A program made the position numbers and the translations under genes. The notes below the pieces were generated by a model. That model did not search any database. It saw nothing but the letters and a program-made list of their open reading frames with translations, and was not told the DNA's origin. This document shows, in pieces, positions 12,873-25,985 of a stretch of 64,000 bases of DNA (positions within the stretch are counted from its first letter, which is position 1; every line of letters begins with the position of its first letter). Source of the stretch: Nymphaea colorata (Eukaryota > Streptophyta > Magnoliopsida > Nymphaeales > Nymphaeaceae); the NCBI RefSeq assembly GCF_008831285.2, contig NC_045138.2, forward strand, positions 37,687,115 to 37,751,114, read 5' to 3'.

Positions 12873-15850
12873 TAGAGGGCCCGGACCGAATCACATTTAC
12901 TACTCTAAAATTTTGACAAAACGGCCATTCCAGGTCCCGCCCATTTACGTCCTTGCCTGCTAACTTCCAATGTTATTCATGAGCCAAAAGGTGAATAGCT
13001 CCGTTGCTTTAATAATCCATGCACATGCATGAACAGAAATGGTGCACAATAATGCCGGCATCAATGCAGTGTGCAACTGCATCTTTTTATATATATATAT
13101 ATATAATCAGAGCTTATAGTGCAATGGCTTCTAGCTAGTTGTTACTGATATTGACGTAGATCTAATGGATTCGAAGGGATGAGTTCATGTCCAGTTCGTG
13201 CCAAATGAATTCAGATCTTGAAAGTAGTAACATCAAACAACTAACTTTAAGCAAAAAAATGAATCCCATATTTGCTTTTTCTTTAATGTTATTTATGTCT
13301 TTGCTTACATCAACAGCTTAAACTTGCCGAAGGAAAGGTAATTATTGCCAACATGTCCACAGGGTAATTGACGGTGTTCTGAAAATAAGTTTTCTTTTGG
13401 AAATAAAAATTTAGTGAAATATGTATATCACTAGATACTTACATACTAGATGGATAAAGAACAATTTTTATATATATATATATGACAGTCAGAGGATAAC
13501 TCTTGCCTAGCACAGCCATGTTATCTGAAATATTATGATGATATATGACTATGTTTATTAATTATTTATAAGGTGGTAGATGGTAGATACTTGTATAGGA
13601 GTACTTGATCTTTTTTAGATGGCGATTAAGAAGAAAACAAGGAGAAAAATGTAACGAGACATTTTTGTCATTATCAACTTTGTTCTCATTGTTTTTCTCT
13701 CAACTATCAATTTGGAAAAAGATTAAGAGTTGAGATTGTTCCTCATCGATCTAAAATCAACCTGTCTAACATACAAGGTATATCTAAAAGGCAGGAAAAA
13801 GTAAAATTAAACATGCATATGATGGATTCCATCCCAGGGTAAACTCATGCAATTGTTAGAGCGATGGCTTGACGATCTCGAAGGAGTCAAAAAAAAAAAA
13901 TCTTTAATACAAACGAGATCTGATTGACTTTGAAGTCCATTTATTAAATTACAGTCTTTGAATAAACCAATCATAAGTTGACCCATTTGAAGAACAACAA
14001 TTGAAATTAAAAAAAAAAAAATCAACGGAGATGATAGAATAAACAATGTTACATTGCATCATGGATACATATCCATTTGTATATACATTTGTTAGAGACT
14101 TATCTTCAAGCCAGGCCGTAGTAGCAGCTGGGATCAATGTTGTAAAAATCGGATTTGATTACTTTATAAAGGAAAACCTAAAAGCTAAGGTGGATCGAAT
14201 CGACCATTATATATCGGCTGTGACATCATTAAAATAATAAATGTATTCATTCCCTCCAATTTTTTTTCCCAAAATAAATTCATGAAAAAATTAAAAAAAA
14301 AAAAGGGGGCCGTAGTTTCCAATATGGGTCAAATGGCATTTATTGGGTCCATATCCGCCGACAAACGGAAAGGAGCGCATAACTGGGCTCTCCATTTCAT
14401 GTGGGTGGGTCCATAGAAACATGGCTCCACTTAACCATGTTGGACCAAACTCTATGAACCTACACATGCCCATGTGCACAGGTCCCGGGTCAGGTTTACA
14501 ACCCTACCAAGTCCAGTTCAGGCTATCTACACTCGGATATTCTTTTCTAGACTCAAATCCCGGCCGGTCTAGAACTAGTAGTATTTCAGATTTAATTCCG
14601 ACTAGTTGTATTTTTGACCTCGATATAAAAGTGCCTGTGTTGTTGCAGGTTTACAAACTTCGATTCACGTATTCTAAGAATGTCCTTCTTGTGGCTATAT
14701 AACTTGGATTTGAACCAGTTGCTTTGCGAAATCATGATCGGCCCGCACTCGAATCTTCTCAAGCAATGCTAGCTGGCTGTCGTAGTTATATGTATATAAC
14801 AAAATTGAATTGTGATTTTGGCTTTTATTTGATTAAATAGGATGATGGACGAGTAAGGGAAAAACAATGAAAAAAAGTGATGGATATTTTTGTCATCTAG
14901 TTTAGTCAAGCTGATCGTAGTAATCGCAACTAATTCAACTGCATCGGTGGATTGGACGTGCCGTGCACATCTGTGGGATAAATCAACATGCATGACAATG
15001 CTTTCAGCGCCAACAAGATAAGAACAAAGCTGGTAGTAAGAAGACGAATGTGCATGCATTTCTAATGCAGCCAATTTGAGTGTGAATAACATGAAACAAC
15101 CAAACAATGAATAAAATAAAATGAGTGGCATGCACGTCCAGCTTTCTATCTACTTTTTATTTTATTTCTTCCCAAAAGAAATAATATACTCATATATATA
15201 ACAGCACTTATTTGATCATCTAGTGATCATGTCACGTTTTTCAAGTAAAAACTTAACCGTAGCCCATAGGTACGCAAGATTCAATGTAAAAGTCACCTTA
15301 TATGATGTGCATAAAAATGATACATTAAAGCTTCCTCTGGTCATAAATTATAATTTATGTATTGAAATTCACGATTACTTGCTTTGGAGAATGATTTCAC
15401 AGGAAAAAAGGTTTTTCCAACCTGTCTCTTCCATCTCAACTTACTTTAGAAGCATAACACCTTCGCAAGAAAAGACCATTTTTATTTATTTTACAGGAGA
15501 TTTTTTTTACCATTCTACTTGGTGTCTTTCATTTTAGTTGCAAGGACATTACGGTCATTTTCAGCCCCTAACACATGGTCTCGTATTAGGGGGCCCACAT
15601 AACATATTAACTGCTCCCATATTACTCTGAGAGAACATTATTTATCGGGTTTTCTAACGGAGTCAGTATATACCAAATGACCCGTGAGCCGGGATTGACA
15701 GGAAGGGCCATTATGGTAACTTCACAAGCTGCCGTTTTTTTCTTTTTCTTTTTTGCGCCAATTTCACTTTTTCCTCCCCGCGGCTTTGAACGCGGCATGA
15801 GTTTGGGCTTTTCTCCGTTTCTCTTCTTCCGCTTCAAAAATTTGCCCACT
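10408..15850. other. Intergenic, repeats and no supported gene
   Basis: Contains AT tracts (10483-10504, 12814-12837, 13087-13105) and a TTTA array. An ATG frame at 10983-11159 encodes 58 charged residues of unknown nature. A region near 14.3-14.6 kb is unusually GC-rich but has no recognisable product. The last few hundred bases become CT-rich as the GAUT15 leader is approached. Confidence 0.5.
12814..12873. repeat. AT tract joined to a TTTA array
   Basis: About twelve AT units run directly into nine or ten TTTA units. This is a compound microsatellite. Confidence 0.95.
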
Positions 15851-16051
15851 CCGGCGCCACATCCCCTCTCTCCCTCTCTCTTTCTGAGTAGAGAAATCGA
15901 TCGATCTCTGTGAGGCAGAGGAAGCGTCTTCTTGACAAGTTCCTCCTGGACGAATACGTTCTCTCTCTCTTTCCCTCGCTCTCTCTCTCTATACGACGAG
16001 CTAGGGTTTGCCTCCGCCTTCTCCACCCCTCCCGAGAGGGAATTCCAATAG

Positions 16052-16573
16052 GTAACGAGGAACTCAACGATTCTGTTTCTGGTTTTCTTTGTGACCGATT
16101 TCGCGCGTGATCCACAAGGGATCGCGATTCCCTACACTGAATTTTGACGCTTTTCGCGATTGATTTCGTGCTTCCTTTTGCTCGAGAGAAATTAAAACCT
16201 CTGGATTTTCCTAAGCTAGATTCTGCTGAAGAGAAGAGAGTATCGGATTTTTGAAATCTGTGACGCGAGTTATTGGTGGAACTGAGATCTCGTTTGGTTC
16301 CTCATTGATTGTTTGGAAAAAAGCGGGTGTTTAGTTAAGCGAACGAGATCCGGCGCTCGGGGGAAATTAAATGAAGGCATTAATTGTTTATTTTCTTCTG
16401 GTGGAGGGAGAAGCTTTTTATTTGTCTCGAATTCTTCCGTGATCAGAGATCGCGAAATCTGTTTCCTGGATCTTTCACGGGAACCACGAGGGGATCAAGA
16501 ACTCGACCCTGCGGTTTCCCGCCGGCTTTTGCATAAAATCCTAAGGAAAGGATCGTGATTTTTTATTTCACAG
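16052..16573 (+). other. Probable 5'-leader intron of the GAUT15 gene
   Basis: A donor (AATAG followed by GTAACG, GT at 16052) and an acceptor (TTTATTTCACAG ending 16573) bracket 522 bases. The upstream side is a CT-rich leader (15860-16051) containing the AGGGTTT element common in plant 5' leaders. The downstream exon would be 16574-16674 before the ATG. It is inferred from splice motifs alone. Confidence 0.5.
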
Positions 16574-16602
16574 GAAGAGACGGGAGCGGGCCGAAGAGGG
16601 GG

Positions 16603-16638
16603 ATGAGGAGGAGGAGGAGGCTCGCTTTGAACGGTTAG
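16603..16638 (+). CDS. Upstream ORF in the GAUT15 leader
   Basis: ATG at 16603 opens an 11-residue frame (MRRRRRLALNG) that stops at 16638, 36 bases before the main ATG at 16675. Five consecutive AGG arginine codons follow the ATG. If present in the mature transcript it could reduce main-frame translation, since short upstream ORFs often do in plants. No expression evidence is available. Confidence 0.4.
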   Translation: MRRRRRLALNG

Positions 16639-16674
16639 TATAGGAAGGAGGGACGACGGAGACGGTCGAGATTT

Positions 16675-19600
16675 ATGGGGAAAATGCAACTTCATTTCTT
16701 GCCGGGGCACAGAAGAGTGACGATCTCGACGAGAGATTGCCTGCCGGAGATCGTTAAGGCACAGGGTGGAGGAAGCGGCAAGGCGTCGAATCCCCGGCGG
16801 TTCTCTTGCCGGTCCGTGCTCCCAACGGCCTTCCTGCTGACGATCATCATGCCCTTCCTCTTCTTCCGCACGGCCTTCCTCGCCCTCGACGGCGCCACCG
16901 GATGCCCTTCTCTCGGTGAGTTCTCATTTTTTCTCCCTCTCATGACATCTTTTACTACCGAAGCATCTTTCTTCCTTGCGCCGTGCAGATGCTGCGCCAA
17001 AATTCACATAAATGTCCTTATCGTTATTTTCTCGCTAGCGCAAAAAATCCGGCTGTAGTTTCGATTTCTTGGATGTCATTGGAAGATGGCCGGAAAAAAA
17101 AAAGGGGGACACCAGTATCCGAAATACCGGAAAAGTAGTTTCTCTTTCGTCCTGTTAATGTCATCACCGTAATATTTTTGTGAAAGCCGCTTAAACGTAG
17201 GTTTCTCTAAACTATATCGGCTCATGAGAACGATTAATCGTGTTCGAGTATCCACGTTATTTATACTAAGAGTTATTGAATTGATCTTGGAGGAGAAGTG
17301 ACAATCTCTTAATTAGAATTGCGTCCTTAAGGCACAACTTGTTGATGAATCGCTGGTTTTTGTCGTATATTTAAATATATAAGAAAAGTTTGACAATTCT
17401 TATGTAGTGAAATTTTAGGTTAATGTTACGACAATCGATGAATGATAGTGTTTTACTATAAACCGGTATCTGAAATATGATTCTGAAATTACAGTAATTT
17501 CGAATATCACCCGTTTATCTCCGTTAGCTGCGACCTCGGTAATCGGTGTTGGCGTCTGTGGACTGTGTGTGTAAATCAACAGGAGGGGAAGTGCGCTTGT
17601 GTTTCTTCGGCCTTCTTGTAGAGAGAGTGAGTCGCTTGTAAAGGAATTACGGTTGGCGCCTCTGGGTTCGGTTGGACGCGCATACGCGAACCATTGAAGG
17701 CCTGAGGTTCGTGAAATGGGCTTGACAAACTGTGCTGCTCATGTTTCACAAGCTACCTTGAATTATTAAAATTCTGCTTCGTCATGGCTTAATCAGGAGG
17801 GCCGTTGCTTGTTAGTCTTAAGTTGTCTTCAAAAATAAGCTTCCGAAAACATGTGAATGATGTCATTGCCTTGGTATATGTTATCCAACGGCACACTCGC
17901 TGGTACTTGCATTTGTCTCTCTGCTTCCATACTTGTCATCTAATTTTTTGCATTAACTATAGTTAAACAAATAAACACAAGCCCAGACTAAGTGCCTTGA
18001 GAAAGGAGAATTTTTTCTGAAAATTGCCACCAACATTGTAGGTGGGCCTGAATGCCTTTACATCCGAATGATGTTGCGTGGCTATCAGTCCCGTGGACGG
18101 TAGTGGTTCCCAAACACAAACTGGATTTGTTTTTTGTCGCATCACGCGATCCGGTCTCACTATCGACAGCCGTAGTCATGTGATTCCGGTATTTTAAAAA
18201 ACAGGCTTGTGTATGGCCCTCGAAACAGTTGGACAGGTATATGGCCCTGGGGTGAATTTAACTACAGAGCAGATCGACTCATTTTTATGTAGGGTCACTT
18301 CAGATGGCCGCTTGGCCTAAGGTCTGTGCTGACTTATCTGAGCAGCGCTTAAACCCTCCAAGGTTTTATGTGCGGAATTGCTTGAATGAGTGAAGGAAAA
18401 CTGTCTCAAACACGTTCTCCTCCATCTTATCTTTTCTGTTGCACCCCCTTCGGGTGAGTATATCTGGGGAAAGGGGTTTCTATAACGTGGTTTGCTAAAG
18501 GGTGTAACCCAATATTGACAGTCTGTGTCAGAAATTCCATTGCGGCATTCGGAAAGTCCTTGACGTTTGAGCGCTGCTGGCTTACACTGGAATTGGCTGA
18601 ATCGTGGTTGAATTGGTCTGTTTGCTTTTAGATTTCTCATTTCAAATTATATTTTGTAATCAATTCCATCCGTTTAGACAATTTTGATTTGTTTGTGGCT
18701 GTTTTCACGAGGATGCGTTTGACTTGTTTTTTCGAGAGCTGCATGAAGTGCAAATGCTAAATTTTAAGGGAATTGGTTTTCCTGAATTTTGTGGATTTCC
18801 ATCATCGCTTGAAAATACTAACGAAATTTTAAAGGAATTGTTTTCCCTGAATTTTGTGAATTCCATTATCTTTTGTGTAGCTCCTTGTCAGGATTCAGAG
18901 TTAGTTCCTTGTACTTTCAGTTTTTGTTTTTGGAAGCCACGAACAAACGTAAGTTTCTTCAATAACTAACATTCAAATTATTCAAAATTTGCAAATATCG
19001 AAAAGTGGGGCTAATTTTAATTTTCTCAAAGGTCAATTATGTAAAAATTCATAAACTATATTAAGCTGAATAAACGTGAAATATATCCATGAAAAATATA
19101 TTTATCATTCTCCTAGCAAGTCTATCATAAATTAAATTATCCAATGGGCCTTGTACGAGTAAAATATAGCACCTTTCTTACCATGCCAGTCACTAAATAG
19201 CAATTTGGTCTCAACATCATTTGGAAAGCTAACTTAGAGAATAAATTTTTTTGGTGGTGATCTTGGGTCTTGTGGTTTAAACTAAATGTTTCCCATGACA
19301 AGTAGTGAAAAAATAAAGTAATATGGAAATCGGAAGTCTTACAGCCAACCGGTAACTGTAAACCTTAAAACCAGTTATGGCTTGTTTAGATCCGTTATAT
19401 TGGTCACTCTTTTTCGTTTTAAATGGAGTCGTCTCATTGGTATCAAGACCACGATTAACAATTTGAGCTTTCACTCGGCTTTTTTGCCTCATGTGCAGTA
19501 ATGCATGTCTGAAGGAGGTAAATTGTGTCCCTCAGTGCATGATAAATTGTGCCATTTAATCACAGCAGCTAGCTGCCCCTCGTTCCTGAATGAGCAAGGC

Positions 19601-20976
19601 TCAGTTTCGACGGTGCTGGTGACGTGACCACGTGGATCGCGATAGTGCTTCATTGTAGCCTTGTCGTATTCCGCAAATCGTTCTGCGGGCTTTTTCCTTG
19701 CCTTGTTCTATCTTTGACGTCTATGCGCCAAAGAGATTCAGAATTGTTTAAAGATGTTGTCAAATTTTAATTAATAATTGAAAAAGACGCTTAAATTTTG
19801 AAGGGGAATACAAAAGTATGTTTAAGTTTGGATTGTTTTCATCTAACCGCTAGAATAAGATGAGAGATGTTGTTTTTCATAATAACAGCAGCGAGATTGG
19901 AAGCCGAGACCACCAATTGCCTGAGGAAAGGGAGGATGGAGTGACCTGCACCCGAGTCCCATCTACTATTGTTGCCCCACCATCTGCACAATCCTTTCCA
20001 CAAAGGAAATGAAAGTATTTGAGGGAGTTCCTCTTGCGCCAGTTTTAGTAAAAATTTCCAATCCATCGTATCTCAGGCTAAGCATTGTTGTCAAAATGAA
20101 AAAATTTACCAATGTATACCCATTTTTTGGTGAAATAGCAAAATTAAACTGGAAGTCTTAAAAATTGTCAACAATCTTTCCGTTCATTATTCTAATGTAA
20201 TGTCTTCTTAGTTTGAGCGTCAAAAATGAAAAATCGTTTGAAATTGTAATTCTGTGGATTGATGGTTTTTTAGAATTTAAAATTTAGAATTCCCCTTGGC
20301 AAGCATTTCGTGATTGTTTCAGACTGTGAGCGCCCTTCGTCGTAAAGACATCAATCGTTTCAAACTGTGATTGGACAGCCCATTGTTTCCGTTACCTAAA
20401 AGCGCATTTGATAGTCTTCCATTTTAATCTGTAGATTTAATGCGGAATGGCTAAACTCATCTGGAACCAGATCAGTTAGGTAAATCCGTAATCAATCAAT
20501 AGAATGGTTCGTCTATTGTTGCTATCAGTTTCATTGGTACAGGTGTTGCGGTTTACATATTTGCTGAGGCTGCACACGATTAAAATTGAGATGGCTTTTA
20601 CAAAAAGACCACCTCTTCAGGTGGTTGTTCAAAGCACTATATTGAGGAGCTCAACACCTTCCCAATGCAGTGGTTTATGAAGACCTTTTCCTTCTAATCA
20701 AAGATCCCGGTGTTGGTTTAATATAAGCAGTACAATTGTGAAACAAGCGTGCTTTAAACCTCTCAATGCGGGGTTTTCAACTCGAGTATGTGGCTTTTCT
20801 AGAAATGTTGCACCCTGAGCGCCCTTGAGCTGGCATGGCATTTCTGTGTTGTTTTATAGTGTTCTCTGGGTGGCTGTGTAGCCGTGGAAAACGACGGGTA
20901 ACTGTAATTCCCATAGTTCAACAAAAGTCAATGCCTTGAAATAGTCATGTCCGCCCATGATTTTTAAAGTCGTGAA

Positions 20977-21018
<42 letters not shown>

Positions 21019-24000
21019 CTCATGTGACATGTTGACACTTAATATTGTTTGTTACTAATTTTTCAGACTGCATTGGGAGGACACTTAGTCAGCGGTTTCA
21101 GTGGATAGGTGGCGACGCTTCTCGGGTATGTCTTTATGCCCCTAGGACAGGGAAACTTGTATTTGATCATAGATTACTTGCTCTGATCAAGCAACATGAT
21201 TGACTCATAGCATGGTCCACAAAAGCCTGGGTCAATTCAGTGGAGAAAATCCTTGAAAAGTTTGGCGTTTGACCATGTAAGGATTGCCCACCTCTCCTTC
21301 TGCGTTGTGCATAAATGCAGAGACAGATCGTTGAACTTTTGGCTAGAATGACTCCGGTGCCAACTATATTCTTAGAGATACGGTTTAGGTGCCGATCCTA
21401 ATTCCATCTGCTAGGCTACCTCCATGAGTGCAATATCTAGAAAAGTTGATTTAATTAATGAAATTCATAGTTAGACTCCTTTATATTTGTATACAACATC
21501 AAATGGGACGTTAGTCATATTTCCTTAACATCGGGATGGCTCGTTTCTACTTAATTAATCGAATGTTTGGACATCGGCCGAATCCCGATATCTGGGTTGC
21601 TAGATATTTTGAAAGCATTACCCTGTCTGAGTTAATCCTAGTGAGGTTATTGTGAAAGCATTACCCTGTCTGAGTTAATCCTAGTGAGGTAATTGTGTCA
21701 ACCAGTCCCAAAGATATAACTGTCTAAGGCGGTGAAACAGTAAGCATTCTCACCCCATCAAGGATGGTTTCCAAGATTTGGGTGTCAGAAGGAAGGTATA
21801 AGACAACGAAAAGGACAATATGCCATATTTCTTGCTGGTCAGCCATCACGCTAATGTCAGGCAGTTGACTGGTTGACCAACGATTATGATAGTTGAGCAC
21901 TGCGGAAGCCTAATAGGACCTAACGGGCTTTCCTTGCTGTTCATGATATATGATTTTATGGCAATCTAGCCATGCAGTTGACAGAATAACTTGACAAAAT
22001 TCTCTTGGTGGCGATTTGTTCACTTAGAACTTACTAGATGAAGCTATGTTTATGAAAATATGATAGCTTTTCTCTTGTTATATTCTTCTCCAGCTTATCC
22101 CTCATATTCATGACTCTAAGGGTCAATCTTCAGAGAAGAGGCAAATGAACCAACCAAGGCTGACGACTTCCCATGCCAGGTATGGGTTAAATACAGGAAT
22201 AATGCGAGACCCGGATTGGGTTTAAGGTGTAAGTGTAGAAAGAATCCCACTTGGGTGCTGTGCATGGTCACAGTTACATATAGTTTTGATTACTGCAGAG
22301 GTTCAGGCCTGGAACACCAGAAAAAATGAATATGAGTGTGTTAAAAAATGCCTTTATTGTTCTCCTTAAATCCATTAAGTTTGTCGCTCTTGACCGGTTC
22401 TGTTTGCATCCTCAACCAACATGGAGAAAGTGAACAAAACCTATAACGTGTTCAACTTTGGGAAACATCCTTCATATTCACTTAGAAAGTTGTGTTTGGT
22501 TTCAATTCTAGTGCTTGAAGGTTCTATTTTGGGTGAGCAGTTCCCCTTTAAGTCCCATAAATGTGCTATTTTGCATGTTTTTAATGTGAATTTAGTATTG
22601 CAGGCATTGGCAGCGGAGCTGACCTGGGCTATTCTTAAGGCTGAAAATGAGTTGAATGAAAACCAAGGGGATGAGGATATTCCTGAGTCATTGGATGATC
22701 TTATTGCTGACCTGAAGGCTAACACACACAACGTGGACATGTTTGTATTGAAGACTAAAGCATTGGTATGTAATTCATCAGGATTGCTAGATTAGCATGC
22801 AACCGAGATTTCTATTTATTTAAAATTTTGCGAATCCATGTTTTTCGTTCTGTATTTCTGCATAGGCTGTGCATCAACTTGTTATAATGACATAATCATT
22901 AGATGAGCCAACGATCTGTTATTTAACTGTTAAATTGTGTAAGATCCATATGCCTTGCTGCCTCAACAATAAACACTGAATATATGGGTTGCGTCTGGGC
23001 ATACATTTCATGGCCCAGTGTCCAAGTTATGGCTTAAGTGTCATAACCATTTACCATTTCTAGTGCAGGAAGCAATATATTTAAATTTGGTTGCCTACAG
23101 AACTAGGCTAGGATTTATTTGTGTGGGCATCCTTATGGAGTTCAGATTCATGATAGGCCCTTTTCCAACTTTTGTTTCTAGTCACTTATTTTATGTTTGT
23201 GTGTCTATGTATGTAACATTTTAGTGTATGTTGCTAAGCGCATCTAGCAAGGTACCTCTTCACAACTTGGTTGAGCTCATTCGTTGGTCAACACTAGTGA
23301 TAGTATGAAGCAAGTATTGGTGCTTCCCTGACATATAGTTTTCTATTGCATTTTTTGGTTCATGGTTGTAGATCTTCTCTAGCATTTGTCAGTTGGATTC
23401 AAAGTTACAGAATTATTGATGTTTTACAGTTGATTGAAAGCTCATGTGGTCGTTTAATTAATTTTGGTTTGTTGCCTTATTTCAGCTATCAAAAATGGAA
23501 CAGAAGGTTCGAGCAGCCAAACTGCAAGGGTATATATATCGCCACTATGCATCAATAGGTGTTCCTATGAGCTTGCATTGCTTGAGCCTGAAGCTCGCTG
23601 ATGAGTACTCATCAAATGCTGCTGCTCGTATACAGATCCCTTCACCTGATTCTGTTACATGTCTTACCAACAACTTGTACCAACATTATGTCCTCCTCAC
23701 CGACAATGTTCTTGCTGCTGGTGTGGTTATTGCTTCTGCAGTCAAAAGCTCTGCCAAGCCAGAGAATGCAGTGTTCCACATTATTACTGACAAGAAAACC
23801 TATGCACCAATGCATGCCTGGTTTGCACTGAACCCTGTCTATAGTCCAGCAGTTCTGGAGGTCAAAGGCCTTCACCAGCTTGACTGGCCATCAGAATCCA
23901 ACATCAAAGTGGTGGAAATTACAGAAATGCATGGGGCAGTTAAAGAATACTTTTATAATAGGTGGCAGGGGTCAAGTCTTTCACATGTATCAAGTGACTT

Positions 24001-25985
24001 TGGGAGAGAGATGGAAGCAGCTCAACGCAGCCCTAACTATGTCTCATTTATGAATCACATGAGAATTTACCTACCAGAGGTAAGTTGGTTTTTTGTGTTA
24101 TGAATATATGATGGCAGCTCGTTAATTATTCCCTTGTTCAATGCAATATTGTAAATATCAGCTTCTATCTCATATTATACAATCAATATGTGTCACTGAA
24201 TGCATTGGCCCATATCTGGTATTTTCTATTTTTTCTATTTGAAAATTAATTAGTTAATGATTTAAAATATTTGATAAATAAAAATGTGCATTTCCAACCC
24301 TTTTATTGGTTAGCACCATATGGGTTTGCAACCAATTTCTAGCCGATTCAACAAAACTGGTTCAACCATTAAAAGTTAAAGTAGAGTTGACTGGCTCAGG
24401 TCAATTCAGTTGTTACCAAAGAATCAAATTTCGGAAAAGACTGAGGATTATCCATGGTCTTGGCAGGTGTCTAATTCTATGTAGTCCTGGCATAATAGGC
24501 TGAATTTTACATCTGAGACTTTGAATTGGGCAAGTCCACTCAATATTCATACTTTTCCTGAGCTCACCATGTCTGTGCCATGATCATCTGTCACATCAAC
24601 AAATTGTAACCACCCCTGACAGTGTTGAACCCTTTGGTCATCAGGTAGCTATATGCCATGTTTAAAACAAAAAGTTTGTATTGAAACAATTTGCATGATG
24701 TCTACTATCATTATGGGGATGGAGTATCTAATTTTTCATGAAAAAAACAGTTGTTTCCAAAGCTCCACAAGGTTGTCTTCCTTGATGATGATATTGTCGT
24801 TCAACATGACCTGTCACATCTTTGGGAGATAGATCTTCAAGGGAAAGTCAATGGTGCAGTTGAAACATCTAAGAAGTTTGAGGTTTATCTGAACTTCTCA
24901 AATTCATTTGTATCAAAAAGTTTCCAGCGAGATCGGCTGGCATGGGCATATGGCATGAACATTTTTGATCTTCAAGCATGGAGAAAGACTGACATCACAG
25001 AGAGATATCATCATTGGCTTAAGCTGGTAAGCAGTCTGTTTTGCTTATTATTTCCTCCCTCCTACCTGCTCCCAAGATCAACCTCACACTTCTTGTATAT
25101 ATAGTTAAACATGGGCATGTCAAGCTTGGATTTTGTGGCATTTGAAAGTTTTTATGATTTCCAATATATGTCTCTATTTGAGCAGCTTAGAGTAATCCAT
25201 TTATCAAACCCTACTGGATTATCAAACTTGTCCAAGAAATTGGCGTGCTGTATTTCCTTTGTTGGCAAAGTAGCAGTAAAACTTAAAATTTGTTGCCAAA
25301 GTTAGGGCTAGGTATGATTTTTCTTATGTGAAGCATAACTCAATCTAGCAACATATTGATAAACAAAAATGAGCACAGATAGATGACACGACTGCTTGAT
25401 GAAGTTTTAATTTGCAGTGAATTGAATGATTCCAGCACCTAAGCAGTTTAATCTTTAACAATCCCACACAAAGTGCGAATATCAATACAAGTACCAAGCC
25501 TGCCTCTCCTCTCTCTCTCGTGTGTAGTGGTCTTGTCCTACTAATTGCATGAGAAACATTGCACCTAGTTTGGTAGCAAACTGTAGCGCAATTGAATGCA
25601 CATTATCAGAAGTTCAAGCAGCCTATGTTGCATCAAGTTTGATCTTTATCCAATAAAAGTCAATTAGCTAAACTGTCAATTTTTATCAACCTTCTTTCTG
25701 CAGAATCTGGATTCAGGTTCAACCTTGTGGCGACTAGGCACATTGCCACCAGCCCTACTTGCATTTGATGGGTACGTACATACAATTGATTCAAAGTGGC
25801 ATGTCTCTGGTCTGGGATACAGGCCTGACGTTGATCAACAAACTCTAGAAGAAGCTGCTGTTTTGCACTTCAGTGGCCCGGCGAAGCCATGGCTGCAGAT
25901 TGGGTTTCCTGAGTTAAAGCCCTTATGGTCTAGGCACTTGAACTTTTCTAATGAGTTCATACGGAGTTGCGGCTTTATGGAGTGA
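16675..25985 (+). CDS. GAUT15: GAUT15-type galacturonosyltransferase (GT8)
   Basis: A Golgi type II membrane glycosyltransferase of the family that makes pectic homogalacturonan from UDP-galacturonate. Coding exons are 16675-16915, 21067-21125, 22604-22765, 23486-24079, 24751-25026 and 25704-25985; all junctions are GT-AG and in phase, giving 537 residues. Visible features are a short cytosolic tail, a membrane anchor at about 47-71, the CPSLDCIGR stretch (77-85), the GT8 metal-binding LDDDIVVQ (363-370), MNIFDLQAW in exon 5 and HFSGPAKPW (499-507). Length and motifs such as VTIS near the N-terminus and HFSGPAKPW point to the GAUT15 clade rather than GAUT12-14. The family usually begins MQLH or MKFY, so the ATG at 16684 is an alternative start. 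Oddity: after VNGAVET (391) the segment that most relatives fill with CRGED-type residues is missing. Intron 1 is 4.15 kb and includes a CT microsatellite. Confidence 0.95.
20979..21020. repeat. CT microsatellite next to exon 2 acceptor
   Basis: About twenty CT units (one CG interruption) end some 45 bases before the acceptor of GAUT15 exon 2. The tract extends the pyrimidine-rich zone of intron 1. Confidence 0.95.
21611..21696. repeat. 43-bp tandem duplication in GAUT15 intron 2
   Basis: Two adjacent copies beginning GAAAGCATTACCCTG differ at only one base near their ends (GGTTATT versus GGTAATT). This indicates a recent slippage or unequal-exchange event. Confidence 0.93.

Noticed and set aside
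15622-16115. Minus-strand frames over the GAUT15 leader (Arg/Glu-rich)
   Set aside because: They are antisense to CT-rich leader sequence and the composition is a by-product of GA repeats; no domain.
17963-18640. Minus-strand frames inside GAUT15 intron 1
   Set aside because: Short, overlapping and without recognisable domain, splice context or promoter.
22094-22179. Possible extra GAUT15 exon (CTCCAG acceptor, CCAG/GTATGG donor)
   Set aside because: It is 86 bases long and would shift the frame; joining exon 2 directly to 22604 keeps the phase and matches family length.
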